Source: Rhodobacteraceae bacterium LNNU 3342 (GTDB lineage: Bacteria; Pseudomonadota; Alphaproteobacteria; Rhodobacterales; Rhodobacteraceae). Taken from it: a stretch of DNA of 64,000 nucleotides. Both the position numbers and the translations under genes were made by a program. Below the pieces are notes generated by a model. It ran no database searches. It had not been told where the DNA came from and saw only the letters and a program-made list of their open reading frames with translations. The DNA lies in contig VUAW01000005.1 in NCBI GenBank assembly GCA_008711135.1, forward strand, positions 1 through 64,000, read 5' to 3'. This document shows positions 50,032 to 59,638 of this stretch, in pieces. The stretch's first letter is position 1. Every line of letters starts with the position of its first letter.

Positions 50032-51234
50032 ATGAAGAGAGTTCTGCTCTCCGCGGCTTCGGTCGCGGCGCTGGCTGCACCTGCCTTGGCCCAAGTTTCG
50101 GACGATCGTGTCCGCATCGGCATCCTGAACGACCAGTCCGGTGTCTATGCCGATTTCGGCGGCCAGTATTCCTATCAGGCCGCGCTGATGGCGGTCGAGG
50201 ATTTCGGGGGCACGGTGCTCGACGCCCCGATCGACGTCGTGACCGCCGACCACCAGAACAAGCCCGACATCGCCTCGAACATCGCGCGGCAGTGGTACGA
50301 CACCGAACAGGTCGACACCATCATGGAACTCACTGCCTCTTCCGTGGCGCTTGCGGTGCAGGCGCTGTCGCGAGAGGCGGGCAAGATCACCATCACCACC
50401 GGCGCGGCCACGACCGAACTGACCGGGGCCCAGTGCTCTCCGCTTGGTTTCCATTGGGCCTATGACACCCATGCGCTTGCCGTGGGCACTGGCGGCGCGC
50501 TGGTGGAACAGGGTGGCGACACCTGGTACTTCCTGACCGCCGACTATGCCTTTGGCTATTCGCTGGAGGAAAACACCGGCGCCTATGTGCAGCAAGCAGG
50601 CGGGCAGGTGCTGGGGTCGGTCCGTCATCCGCTGGCCACGACGGACTATTCTTCGTTCCTGCTGCAGGCGCAGGCCTCGGGCGCCAAGGTAATTGGGCTC
50701 GCCAACGCAGGGATGGACACCCAGAACGCGATCAAGCAGGCCAGTGAGTTCGGCATCGTTCAAGGCGGGCAGAGGCTCGCGGCACTGCTGTTTACCCTGG
50801 CGGAGGTTCACGGGCTGGGGCTTGAGGCCGCGCAAGGGCTGACCCTGACGGAAAGCTTCTACTGGAACCGGAACGAGGAAAGCGCCGAGTTCGGCCGCCG
50901 TTTTCTGGAACGCACGGGCATGATGCCGAACATGGTCCACGCCGGGACCTATTCAGCCGTGCTGGCCTACCTGCGCGCGATTGAGGCAGCCGGCACGGAT
51001 GAGGCCGAGGCCGTTGCCGCCAAGCTGCACGAACTGCCCGTCAACGACGTCTTTGCCCAGGATGCGCGCGTGGCCCCGAACGGGCGGCTGATTTCGGACG
51101 TCTACCTGCTCGAGGTCAAGGCGCCGGGCGAAAGCGACGTGGAGTGGGATTACTTCAACGTGCTGGCCACCATCCCCGGAGATCAGGCCTATATCGATCC
51201 CGCCGAAAGCGGCTGCAGCCTGGTCACGAACTGA
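50032..51234 (+). CDS. ABC importer periplasmic binding protein, branched-chain-amino-acid/amide (type I) family
   Basis: A 400-residue periplasmic receptor. The signal peptide is MKRVLLSAASVAALAAPALA. The fold shows VRIGILNDQSGVYADFGGQY, IMELTASSVALAVQALSREA, FHWAYDTHALAVGTGGALV and YFLTADYAFGYSLEENTGAY, typical of Leu/Ile/Val-, amide- and urea-binding proteins. GGGAGG lies 7 bases before the ATG. The ligand is unknown; the GMC oxidoreductase at the end of the operon hints at an alcohol-bearing compound rather than an amino acid. Confidence 0.9.
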   Translation: MKRVLLSAASVAALAAPALAQVSDDRVRIGILNDQSGVYADFGGQYSYQAALMAVEDFGGTVLDAPIDVVTADHQNKPDIASNIARQWYDTEQVDTIMELTASSVALAVQALSREAGKITITTGAATTELTGAQCSPLGFHWAYDTHALAVGTGGALVEQGGDTWYFLTADYAFGYSLEENTGAYVQQAGGQVLGSVRHPLATTDYSSFLLQAQASGAKVIGLANAGMDTQNAIKQASEFGIVQGGQRLAALLFTLAEVHGLGLEAAQGLTLTESFYWNRNEESAEFGRRFLERTGMMPNMVHAGTYSAVLAYLRAIEAAGTDEAEAVAAKLHELPVNDVFAQDARVAPNGRLISDVYLLEVKAPGESDVEWDYFNVLATIPGDQAYIDPAESGCSLVTN

Positions 51235-51236
51235 CA

Positions 51237-52013
51237 ATGGTCGCGCTGCCGCAAACGCAGGACCAGCCGCGGGTGGTGCTTTCCGCCCGCGGCCTGGGCA
51301 AGGACTTTGGCGGTTTCACGGCCGTCAATGATGTGAACATCGACGTGCATCATGCCCGCATCCACGCGCTGATCGGGCCGAACGGGGCGGGCAAGACCAC
51401 CGTCTTCAACCTGCTGACCAAGTTCCTTCAGCCCACGCGCGGGCAGATCACGCTTCTGGACACCGACATCACCCGGATGAAGCCCGATTACGTCGCGCGG
51501 ATGGGGCTGGTGCGGTCGTTCCAGATCTCTGCCGTATTTCCGCATCTGACAGTGCTGGAAAACGTGCGGGTGGCGCTGCAACGTCCCAACCGGCTGTCCA
51601 CGCAGTTCTGGCTGCCGCTCTCCTCGCTCGACCGGCTGAACGAGCGTGCGGACCGGCTGATCCGCGACCTCGGCCTGGCGGAGTTCCGCGACCTGCGCGC
51701 CACCGACCTGTCCTATGGCCGCAAGCGGGTGCTGGAAATCGCGACAACTCTGGCGCTGGACCCGAAGGTCTTGCTGCTGGACGAACCGATGGCCGGCATG
51801 GGCCAAGAGGACGTTCGCATGGTCGCCAACATCATCCGCGATGTGGCCCGCGACCGGGCCGTTCTGATGGTGGAACACAACCTGTCGGTGGTGGCCGATA
51901 TCTGCGACCACGTGACTGTCCTTCAGCGGGGCGAGATCATCGCCGAGGGCGACTATGCCTCCGTCAGCCGGGACCCGCGTGTCCGCACTGCCTACATGGG
52001 GACCGAGGAATGA
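51237..52013 (+). CDS. ABC importer ATPase, LivG type
   Basis: A 258-residue ATPase. Walker A is LIGPNGAGKTTVFNLLT, the Q-loop region is VRSFQISAVFPHLTVLENV, the signature-like YGRKRVLEIATTLA replaces LSGGQ as in LivG proteins, Walker B is VLLLDEPMAGMGQED, and the switch His is in LMVEHNLSVV. It starts 2 bases after the binding-protein stop. Confidence 0.93.
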   Translation: MVALPQTQDQPRVVLSARGLGKDFGGFTAVNDVNIDVHHARIHALIGPNGAGKTTVFNLLTKFLQPTRGQITLLDTDITRMKPDYVARMGLVRSFQISAVFPHLTVLENVRVALQRPNRLSTQFWLPLSSLDRLNERADRLIRDLGLAEFRDLRATDLSYGRKRVLEIATTLALDPKVLLLDEPMAGMGQEDVRMVANIIRDVARDRAVLMVEHNLSVVADICDHVTVLQRGEIIAEGDYASVSRDPRVRTAYMGTEE

Positions 52014-52714
52014 CGAAGCCGCTTCTCACTGTCGCCGGCCTGCAGGCTTGGTACGGGGAAAGCCACGTGCTGCACGGGGTGGACCTGCATGTGAACGAAG
52101 GAGAGATGATCTGCATCCTGGGCCGCAACGGCATGGGCAAGACCACGACGCTGCGCACGATCATGGGGATCCTGCGCAAGCGCACCGGCCAGATCATCTT
52201 TGACGGGCGCGACATGATGGGCGTGCCCCTGCACCGCACCGCGCAGGCGGGCCTGGGCTTTGTGCCAGAGGAACGCGGGATCTTTGCCACCCTCACGGTG
52301 CAGGAAAACCTGCTGCTGCCGCCGGTGGTGGCGCCGGGCGGGATGAGCATCGACGAAATCTACACGCTGTTCCCGAACCTCGCTGAACGGCGGTCCAGCC
52401 CGGGCACCAAGCTGTCGGGCGGCGAACAGCAGATGCTGGCCATGGCACGCATCCTGCGCACCGGCGCGAAATGCCTGCTGCTGGACGAACCGACCGAGGG
52501 ACTCGCCCCCGTTATCATCCAGCGGATCGGAGAGGTTCTGGTCACGCTCAAGGAACGTGGCATGACCGTGATCCTGGTGGAACAGAACTTCCGCTTTGCC
52601 TCACGCGTGGCGGACCGGTTCTACGTGATGGACCATGGCAAGATGGTCAGCGAGTTCCCGGTGCAGGAGCTGCCGGCGCGGATGGACATGCTCAACCAGG
52701 TGCTGGGGGTCTGA
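52010..52714 (+). CDS. ABC importer ATPase, LivF type
   Basis: A 234-residue ATPase partner of the LivG-like subunit. Walker A is ILGRNGMGKTTTLRTIMG, then GLGFVPEERGIFATLTVQEN, signature KLSGGEQQMLAMARIL, Walker B CLLLDEPTEGLAPVII and VILVEQNFRFA, all LivF hallmarks. It overlaps the preceding gene by ATGA. Confidence 0.94.
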   Translation: MTKPLLTVAGLQAWYGESHVLHGVDLHVNEGEMICILGRNGMGKTTTLRTIMGILRKRTGQIIFDGRDMMGVPLHRTAQAGLGFVPEERGIFATLTVQENLLLPPVVAPGGMSIDEIYTLFPNLAERRSSPGTKLSGGEQQMLAMARILRTGAKCLLLDEPTEGLAPVIIQRIGEVLVTLKERGMTVILVEQNFRFASRVADRFYVMDHGKMVSEFPVQELPARMDMLNQVLGV

Positions 52715-52715
52715 C

Positions 52716-53603
52716 ATGACAACACTCTTTGGCGTTCCTGTTCAGGCGCTTCTGGGGCAGCTTCTGGTCGGGCTGATCAACGGGTCCTTTTACGCCCTGC
52801 TCAGCCTGGGGCTGGCGGTGATCTTCGGCCTGCTGCGGGTGATCAACTTTGCCCATGGGGCGCAATACATGTTGGGGGCCTTTGTCGCCCTGCTGCTGGC
52901 GACCAAGGCCGGCATCGGCTACTGGTTCGCGCTGCTGCTGGCGCCGCTGATCGTTGGCGGGTTCGGCGCGCTGGTCGAACGAACGATGCTGTCGCGGCTA
53001 TATAAGCTGGACCACCTTTACGGCCTGCTGTTCACCTTCGGCCTTGCCCTGACGATCGAGGGGACGTTCCGCTATTTCTTCGGCGCCTCGGGCCAGCCCT
53101 ATGCCGCGCCGCCGGCGCTTCAGGGGGCGGTGAACCTAGGCTTTATGTTCCTGCCGATCTACCGCGGGTGGGTAGTCATCGCCTCGCTGGCCGTGTGCAT
53201 CGGCGTCTGGCTGCTGATCGAGCGGACGAAGCTCGGCTCTTACCTGCGCGCGGCGACGGAAAACCCGGTTCTGGTGCAAAGCTTCGGGATCAACGTGCCG
53301 CTGCTGCTGACGCTGACTTACGGGCTGGGCGCGGCGCTGGCGGCGCTGGCCGGGGTGCTGGCGGCGCCGGTCTACCAAGTGTCGCCGCTGATGGGGTCGA
53401 ACCTGATCATCATCGTCTTTGCCGTGGTCGTGGTGGGCGGCATGGGGTCGATCCTTGGCGCCATCGTCACCGGCTACATGCTTGGTGTGGCCGAGGGGAT
53501 GACCAAGGTCTTCTACCCCGAAGCGTCCAACATCGTCATCTTCGTCATCATGGCGATCGTCCTGATCCTGCGCCCGGCGGGCCTGTTCGGAAAGGATGCC
53601 TGA
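52716..53603 (+). CDS. ABC importer permease, LivH type
   Basis: A 295-residue inner-membrane permease with about eight hydrophobic helices. It opens with LGQLLVGLINGSFYALLSLG and INFAHGAQYMLGAFVALLLA, and has the EAA-like region GMGSILGAIVTGYMLGVAEG characteristic of LivH. The ATG at 52716 lies 1 base after the LivF stop. Confidence 0.94.
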   Translation: MTTLFGVPVQALLGQLLVGLINGSFYALLSLGLAVIFGLLRVINFAHGAQYMLGAFVALLLATKAGIGYWFALLLAPLIVGGFGALVERTMLSRLYKLDHLYGLLFTFGLALTIEGTFRYFFGASGQPYAAPPALQGAVNLGFMFLPIYRGWVVIASLAVCIGVWLLIERTKLGSYLRAATENPVLVQSFGINVPLLLTLTYGLGAALAALAGVLAAPVYQVSPLMGSNLIIIVFAVVVVGGMGSILGAIVTGYMLGVAEGMTKVFYPEASNIVIFVIMAIVLILRPAGLFGKDA

Positions 53604-53604
53604 C

Positions 53605-54603
53605 ATGGCACATCACAGTGACACCCCTGCCGTTCCCGGCGTCAGCGTCATCCCGGCAGCGGCCTCAATCCGGGTGATCTTCCTGCTGGGGCTGCTGGCG
53701 CTTCTGCTGGTAGCACCGTTCTTTCTCTACCCGATCTTCCTGATGAAGCTTCTGTGCTTCGCGCTCTTCGCAGCGGCCTTCAATCTGCTGCTGGGCTATA
53801 CCGGGCTCTTGTCCTTTGGCCACGCAAGCTTCTTTGGTGGCGCCGCGTATTTCACCGCTCATGCCGTCAAGGTCTGGGGCTGGACGCCCGAGGCCGGCAT
53901 CCTGCTGGGCGTCGCGGGTGCTGCGGGGCTGGGGCTGGTCATGGGGGCTATCGCTATCCGGAGGCAGGGGATCTACTTCGCGATGATCACGCTGGCGCTG
54001 TCGCAGATGTTCTTCTTCTTCTGCCTTCAGGCTGGCTTCACCCATGGCGAGGACGGGATCCAGTCCGTCCCGCGCGGGCAGCTTTTCGGGATGATCAACC
54101 TGTCCAACACGATCAACATGTATTTCTTCGTGCTGGGTGTGTTCCTGATCGGGCTGTTCATCATCTGGCGCTTCGTCAACTCGCCCTTCGGGATGATCCT
54201 GCGAGCGATCCGGGAAAATGAACAGCGTGCCATCTCGCTTGGCTATTCCGTGTCACGCTACAAGCTGGGCGCCTTCGTGATGTCGGCGGCGCTGACGGGG
54301 CTTGCGGGCGGGGTCAAGGCGCTGGTCTTCCAATTCGCCACCCTGACCGACGTCACCTGGCAGATGTCCGGAGAGGTCATCCTCATGACGCTGCTGGGCG
54401 GGATCGGCACGCTGATTGGCCCCGTGGTGGGCGCAGGGCTGGTCGTCACGTTGCAGAACTACCTCGCCACCTCGAACTTCCCGGTCACGATCATCACCGG
54501 CGTGGTGTTCATGGTCTGCGTGCTGGTGTTCCGTCGTGGCCTGGTGGGCGAATTCTATGCCTCGCGACTGGGGCGGCGTCTTGGCCTGACCTCGGAACGC
54601 TGA
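53605..54603 (+). CDS. ABC importer permease, LivM type
   Basis: A 332-residue permease. NLLLGYTGLLSFGHASFFGG is the diagnostic LivM stretch. IRRQGIYFAMITLALSQMFF, AIRENEQRAISLGYSVSRYK and LMTLLGGIGTLIGPVVGAGL follow. It completes the five-gene importer. It starts 1 base after the LivH stop; an ATG at 53596 would overlap it. Confidence 0.94.
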   Translation: MAHHSDTPAVPGVSVIPAAASIRVIFLLGLLALLLVAPFFLYPIFLMKLLCFALFAAAFNLLLGYTGLLSFGHASFFGGAAYFTAHAVKVWGWTPEAGILLGVAGAAGLGLVMGAIAIRRQGIYFAMITLALSQMFFFFCLQAGFTHGEDGIQSVPRGQLFGMINLSNTINMYFFVLGVFLIGLFIIWRFVNSPFGMILRAIRENEQRAISLGYSVSRYKLGAFVMSAALTGLAGGVKALVFQFATLTDVTWQMSGEVILMTLLGGIGTLIGPVVGAGLVVTLQNYLATSNFPVTIITGVVFMVCVLVFRRGLVGEFYASRLGRRLGLTSER

Positions 54604-54611
54604 CCAACCGG

Positions 54612-54641
54612 CTGCTGCTGCCCGCCCACGGCAGGCAGCAG
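54612..54641 (+). other. Intercistronic hairpin between importer and oxidoreductase
   Basis: CTGCTGCTGCC/GGCAG-g-CAGCAG with a 7-base loop and a one-base bulge, in the 54-base gap before the GMC gene. It has no T-run; it could damp or stabilise the downstream message. Confidence 0.35.
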
Positions 54642-54657
54642 GGCCATGGAGATATTC

Positions 54658-56253
54658 ATGGAGATTTACGACTTCATCGTCATCGGCGCAGGCAGCGCCG
54701 GGTGCGTGCTGGCCAACCGCCTGTCGGCCGATCCGCGCAACCGCGTCCTGCTGTTGGAGGCGGGCGGCAAGGACAACTACCACTGGGTGCATATTCCGGT
54801 GGGCTACCTTTACTGCATCGGCAACCCGCGGACGGACTGGTGCTTCAAGACCGAGGCCGATCCCGGCCTGAACGGACGGGCGCTGGCCTACCCCCGCGGG
54901 CGGATCTTGGGCGGCTGCTCCTCGATCAACGGGATGATCTACATGCGGGGTCAGGCGGCCGACTATGACGGGTGGCGGCAGCTTGGCTGTACCGGCTGGG
55001 GTTGGGACGACGTGTTGCCCGTCTTCAAGCTGCAAGAGGATCACTACCGCGGGGCAAGCGATCTTCACGGCGCCGGGGGTGAATGGCGTGTGGAAAAGGC
55101 GCGGGTGCGCTGGGATGTTCTGGACGCTTTCATGGACGCTGCCGAACAGGCAGGCATTCCGCGCACCGATGACTTCAACACCGGCGACAACGAGGGCGCC
55201 GGCTATTTCGACGTTAACCAGCGGTCGGGCATCCGCTGGAACACCGCAAAGGCGTTCCTGCGCCCGGCGCTGCGCCGGCCAAACCTGCGGGTTCTAACCA
55301 ACGCGCAGGTCGCGCGCTTGATCGTCGAAGAGGGCGAGGTGCGTGGCGTCGTCTTCCACCACCAGGGCCAGATGAAGGAAGCCCGTGCTGCGCGGGAAAC
55401 CGTGCTGTCCGCCGGGGCTATCGGATCGCCCCATGTGTTGGAGCTTTCGGGCATCGGCCCGGGTGCAGTGCTGCAGGCGGCCGGCATCGATCCGGTGGTC
55501 GATGTACCGGGGGTCGGCGAGAACCTGCAGGATCACCTGCAGCTTCGGCTGATCTACAAGGTGACGGGAGTGCCGACGCTGAACGAAAAGGCCTCTACCC
55601 TCTTCGGCAAGGCGGCGATCGGGTTCGAATACGTGGCGCGGCGATCCGGTCCGATGTCGATGGCGCCCAGCCAGGTCGGCATTTTCACCCGGTCCGGGCC
55701 GGAAAAGGCGACGGCCGATCTGGAATACCACGTTCAGCCTGTGTCGCTGGACAAGTTCGGGGACAGCGTGCACCGTTTTCCAGCGATGACGGCCAGCGTC
55801 TGCAACCTGCGCCCCGAAAGCCGGGGTTCGGTGCATCTGACCAGCCCAGACTTCCGCGCCCAGCCTGCGATCCGCCCCAACTACCTGTCCACCGAAGGCG
55901 ACCGCGAAGTCGCCGTCCGCTCCATCCGCCTGACACGCAAGATCGCCGGGCAGCCTGCGTTCGCCTGCTATCACCCCGAAGAATACCGCCCCGGCCCCGC
56001 CTATGACAGCCGCGACGACCTGATCCGCGCGGCGGGCGAAATCGGCACCACCATCTTCCATCCAGTCGGCACCTGCCGCATGGGCGCGGATGATCAAAGC
56101 GTGGTGGACCCCCGCTTGCGGTTTCGGGCGCTTGGCCGGTTGCGGATCGCAGATGCCTCGATCATGCCGCGGATCACCTCGGGCAACACCAACGCGCCGA
56201 CGCTGATGATTGCGGAAAAGGCCGCCGCAATGATCCTGGAAGACGCCCGCTAG
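54658..56253 (+). CDS. GMC-family FAD oxidoreductase (choline/alcohol dehydrogenase-like)
   Basis: About 531 residues. The FAD-binding fold is [20 protein letters not shown], then [20 protein letters not shown] and [17 protein letters not shown]. The C-terminal active-site region has [11 protein letters not shown] with its His and a later [14 protein letters not shown]. It fits GMC dehydrogenases acting on alcohols, polyols or choline; the exact substrate is not predictable. It follows the Liv-type importer, so it probably oxidises the imported compound. I chose 54658 behind GGAG; ATG 54646 is an alternative. Its stop shares CTAG with the convergent araC-like gene. Confidence 0.9.
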   Translation: MEIYDFIVIGAGSAGCVLANRLSADPRNRVLLLEAGGKDNYHWVHIPVGYLYCIGNPRTDWCFKTEADPGLNGRALAYPRGRILGGCSSINGMIYMRGQAADYDGWRQLGCTGWGWDDVLPVFKLQEDHYRGASDLHGAGGEWRVEKARVRWDVLDAFMDAAEQAGIPRTDDFNTGDNEGAGYFDVNQRSGIRWNTAKAFLRPALRRPNLRVLTNAQVARLIVEEGEVRGVVFHHQGQMKEARAARETVLSAGAIGSPHVLELSGIGPGAVLQAAGIDPVVDVPGVGENLQDHLQLRLIYKVTGVPTLNEKASTLFGKAAIGFEYVARRSGPMSMAPSQVGIFTRSGPEKATADLEYHVQPVSLDKFGDSVHRFPAMTASVCNLRPESRGSVHLTSPDFRAQPAIRPNYLSTEGDREVAVRSIRLTRKIAGQPAFACYHPEEYRPGPAYDSRDDLIRAAGEIGTTIFHPVGTCRMGADDQSVVDPRLRFRALGRLRIADASIMPRITSGNTNAPTLMIAEKAAAMILEDAR

Positions 56254-57206
56254 CCCGACTGCCCCTGCCGAAGCGGATAGAGCACCTGCCCGTCTTCCTC
56301 TCCGCGCGGGAACTGGCCGTCGCGGGACCGGCGGATGTGGTCCTGATAGCCGCGCGGGCTGGTGCCGATGTGGCGCTTGAACATCCGGGAGAAGTAATAG
56401 GCGTCGTGATAGCCTACCTCATGCGCGGTTTCCGTTACGCTGCGGCCGATCTCCAGCAGGTGCATGGCGCGCTCCATCCGCTTGAACTCCTGGAACTTCT
56501 TGGGGGTGCTGCCAAAACGGTTCCGGAACTCGCGCCGGAAATAGTCGGGGTTGTAGGGGGCCCCGGCCACGATCTGTTCGGCAAGACCGGGGCGGAGCGG
56601 GTCGGCGCTGATCTGCGTGGCGGCCATCATTACCGCCATCGGAAGCCCTTCGGCCTGATCCATCGGCGCATCGGCCGGTGTGATCCAGCCTTCGAAGGCA
56701 TCCTCGATGAACTCCACAAAGATGAACATGAAGGCATGGTGCATCATCAGCGTGGTCGATGACGGCGGCGCCATAGCGCGGTAATGCCGCACCACCGGTT
56801 CGAGCATGTCCCAGCGCGACAGCCGCACCACCCGGCGCAGCTTCATCCGCGCTACCAGGTCGTACTGGCCGAAAAGCTGCAGACGGAAGTGCTGCGCAAG
56901 CCCGGTGTAAATCTGGTTCGGGTCAGGATTGGTCCCGCGGAACCGTAGTCCCGCGGGAATGAACATCGCGTCACCGGGTTGAAGAAGGTAGGTCTGGTCC
57001 TCGATCTCGTACCTTCCTTGGCCGGTCAGGCAAATCACAAGGTCATGCACGCTGTTGATCTTGTCGATCGACCAGCTGTGGGAATGCTGCATCCGGATGG
57101 CCGACCGCGTCAGCGACAGGCTGAGCGCGCTCGCCGGAATGCCCGTCAGGACGCTTTGTTCGATTTTGTCCATCTTTTTCTGCGCAATCGTGAATTCAGC
57201 CACCAA
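56250..57206 (-). CDS. AraC-family regulator with cupin sensor, candidate pectin-operon regulator
   Basis: A 318-residue regulator. The N-terminal half is a cupin sensor ([20 protein letters not shown]). The C-terminal half has two helix-turn-helix units ([20 protein letters not shown] and [20 protein letters not shown] ending [13 protein letters not shown]). It is divergent from the GH4-togMNAB operon with a 121-base gap, so it most likely senses a uronate or oligomer and controls that operon. An alternative start is 57173 (MDKIEQS). Confidence 0.88.
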   Translation of the reverse strand: MVAEFTIAQKKMDKIEQSVLTGIPASALSLSLTRSAIRMQHSHSWSIDKINSVHDLVICLTGQGRYEIEDQTYLLQPGDAMFIPAGLRFRGTNPDPNQIYTGLAQHFRLQLFGQYDLVARMKLRRVVRLSRWDMLEPVVRHYRAMAPPSSTTLMMHHAFMFIFVEFIEDAFEGWITPADAPMDQAEGLPMAVMMAATQISADPLRPGLAEQIVAGAPYNPDYFRREFRNRFGSTPKKFQEFKRMERAMHLLEIGRSVTETAHEVGYHDAYYFSRMFKRHIGTSPRGYQDHIRRSRDGQFPRGEEDGQVLYPLRQGQSG

Positions 57207-57327
57207 GGGATTCGCACATAATAAGCGACATGGGCGGGGGATACCGCATTTTCTGTCGTTTTTGGGAGGAGCGGCATGCGTTTACGGCGCACCTTTAGGG
57301 GTGTCGGCATGAACGGCCGGACACATC

Positions 57328-58755
57328 ATGAGTGACAATCACAAAACGAAATCAGCGGCATCAGACCTGCCCGAACTGCGCATCGCCTATATCGGCGGCG
57401 GGTCGCTCAACTGGGCAGTGCGGCTGATCGGCGATCTTGCCGCGCAAAACCAGGCCGGCGGCGCGGGCTTCGCAGCCGACCTGCGCCTTTACGATCTGGA
57501 CCACGCGGCCGCCGAACGGAACGCGCGGCTTGTCGGCCGCTACGCCGCCGAAGGCGCCCCGCTGCGGGCCGAAGCATCCAGGACGCTTGCCGGGGCGCTG
57601 CAGGGCGCGGATGTCGTCGTTGTATCGATCCTGCCGGGCCGGTTCGACGATATGGCGCAGGACATCGCCATTCCCGAACGTTACGGCGTCCTGCAGGCAG
57701 TGGGCGACACGGTGGGTCCCGGCGGGTTCGTGCGCGCCCTGCGCGCCATTCCGATGATCGCGGATATCGCCCGCCCCATCGAACAGTACGCCCCCAACGC
57801 CTGGGTCTGCAACCTGACCAACCCGATGTCGACGCTGACCGGCGCGCTCTACTCCGCCTATCCCGGCATCCGCGCCTGGGGCGAGTGCCACGAGGTCACC
57901 AAGCTGCGCCAGATCATCGCTTGGCTGGCCAACCGCCGCGAGGGGCACCTGCGCTGGGGCTTCCGCGACGTCACGGTGAACGTGCTGGGGATCAACCATT
58001 TCACCTTCGTGTCGTCAGCTTCCGTTGGCGGGATCGACATGATGCCCGTCTACATGGAATTCGCCCGGGAACGCCTTGCCACCGGCTGGCGCGCCACGCC
58101 GCGCGACCCGGCCGACGAACATGCCCGTTACTTCGAGGATGAAAACCGGGTGAAGTTCGACCTTGCAAGCCGCTTCGGCATCGCTGCCGCAGCCGGCGAC
58201 CGCCATCTGGCAGAGTTCCTGCCCCAGTCCTGGTACCTTGACCGGCACGAAGCCTTCGGCTTTGGCCTGACCCCGGTTGATTACCGCAAGCGCGACCAGG
58301 CCGCCAAACGTGCCCAGGCAGAGGCGCTGGACAACGGCGCCCCGCTTGCCCCGGCGCAGCGGTCCGAAGAGGCGCTGGTCGACCAGCTCCGCGCGCTGGC
58401 GGGACAGGGGATGCACCTGTCGAACGCCAACTTGCCGAACCGGGGCCAGATCCCGAACCTGCCGCAAGAGGCCATTGTGGAAACCAACGCCCTTTTTACC
58501 GGGCTGGGCGTGCAGCCGGTTGTGGCGGGCGCCCTGCCGGACGCGCTTGCCGCCGTCATCGCCCCGCATGCGATGCGCCAGACGGCACTGGTCGCGGCGG
58601 TCATGGAGGAACGGTGGAACGACCTCTTCCCGCTGTTCGTGACCGACCCGCTGGTCGCGCCGCTTGGGACCGACCGCGCCCGCGCGATGTATGACGAGAT
58701 GCTTCAGGCCACCGCCGCGCATCTTCCCGAAGAACTTGTACAGGGAGCCGCGTGA
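57328..58755 (+). CDS. Family 4 glycosyl hydrolase (probable alpha-galacturonidase/glucuronidase type)
   Basis: A 475-residue NAD- and metal-dependent glycosidase of GH4, which cleaves by an oxidation-elimination route. Seen here: NAD motif AYIGGGSLNWAVRLIGD, NLTNPMSTL near residue 162, metal ligands Cys187 (ECHEVTKL) and His224 (INHF), and ANLPNRGQIPNLPQEAIVET. GH4 splits into galactosidase, glucosidase and uronidase groups. The C-H-E-V metal signature and the togMNAB and GH28 neighbours favour a uronidase acting on imported oligogalacturonides, by inference. It leads the operon. Confidence 0.87.
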   Translation: MSDNHKTKSAASDLPELRIAYIGGGSLNWAVRLIGDLAAQNQAGGAGFAADLRLYDLDHAAAERNARLVGRYAAEGAPLRAEASRTLAGALQGADVVVVSILPGRFDDMAQDIAIPERYGVLQAVGDTVGPGGFVRALRAIPMIADIARPIEQYAPNAWVCNLTNPMSTLTGALYSAYPGIRAWGECHEVTKLRQIIAWLANRREGHLRWGFRDVTVNVLGINHFTFVSSASVGGIDMMPVYMEFARERLATGWRATPRDPADEHARYFEDENRVKFDLASRFGIAAAAGDRHLAEFLPQSWYLDRHEAFGFGLTPVDYRKRDQAAKRAQAEALDNGAPLAPAQRSEEALVDQLRALAGQGMHLSNANLPNRGQIPNLPQEAIVETNALFTGLGVQPVVAGALPDALAAVIAPHAMRQTALVAAVMEERWNDLFPLFVTDPLVAPLGTDRARAMYDEMLQATAAHLPEELVQGAA

Positions 58756-59636
58756 TGGGTCAGGGACGTTACCTGGGGCTGGTATATCTGTCGCCCTACA
58801 TCTTTGGGCTGTTGCTGTTCACGCTCCTGCCCTTTGTCGGCTCGCTCTACCTGAGCTTCACCGACTACAACCTGATCTCGAGCCCGATCTGGACAGGGCT
58901 GGAAAACTACTACCAGCTGTTCACCAGCGACCGAACCTTCATCCGCTCGTTGAAGGTGACGCTGCTTTACGTCTTCCTGACCGTGCCGCTGAAACTGGCC
59001 TTTGCGCTGTTCATCGCGGCGATCCTGAACTACCGGCTCAAAGCGATCGGGTTCTTCCGCACGGCTTACTACGTGCCCTCGATCCTGGGCGGGTCCATCG
59101 CGATTGCGGTGCTGTGGCGCTACATCTTCGCCGACGCGGGGCTGGTGAACATGGTGCTGACCGGACTTGGGTTCGAGGCCGTGAATTGGTTCGGCGATCC
59201 CACCAACGCGCTGTTCACCATCACGCTGCTGCGCTGCTGGCAGTTCGGCTCGGCCATGGTGATCTTCCTTGCGGCGCTTCAGTCCATCGACAAGTCGCTT
59301 TACGAAGCGGCGGCCATCGACGGCGCGGGCAAGGTCCACAGCTTTGTCTTCATCACCCTGCCCCTGATCACGCCGGTGATCTTCTTCAACCTGATCATGC
59401 AGATGGTCCAGGCATTCCAAGAGTTCAACGGCCCCTACGTCATCACCGGGGGCGGGCCGCTCAAATCCACCTACCTGCTGCCGCTTTACATCTATGACGA
59501 GGCGTTCCGGAACTTCCAGATGGGCTATGCTTCGGCCATCGCCTGGGTGCTGTTCGTCATCATCATGGTGCTCACGGTCCTGGCCTTCTGGTCGTCGAGG
59601 AAGTGGGTCTATTACGCCGGCGACAAGAGGAGCTGA
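58755..59636 (+). CDS. togM: Oligogalacturonide ABC importer permease (TogM-like)
   Basis: A 293-residue inner-membrane permease of the carbohydrate (CUT1) family, MalF/TogM type, with six hydrophobic helices. It opens with LGLVYLSPYIFGLLLFTLLP and has the EAA loop LYEAAAIDGAGKVHSFVFIT that contacts the ATPase, then LIMQMVQAFQEFNGPYVITG. The stop of GH4 and this ATG share one base (TGATG). The name rests on the TogB-like receptor downstream. Confidence 0.88.
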   Translation: MGQGRYLGLVYLSPYIFGLLLFTLLPFVGSLYLSFTDYNLISSPIWTGLENYYQLFTSDRTFIRSLKVTLLYVFLTVPLKLAFALFIAAILNYRLKAIGFFRTAYYVPSILGGSIAIAVLWRYIFADAGLVNMVLTGLGFEAVNWFGDPTNALFTITLLRCWQFGSAMVIFLAALQSIDKSLYEAAAIDGAGKVHSFVFITLPLITPVIFFNLIMQMVQAFQEFNGPYVITGGGPLKSTYLLPLYIYDEAFRNFQMGYASAIAWVLFVIIMVLTVLAFWSSRKWVYYAGDKRS

Positions 59637-59638
59637 CC

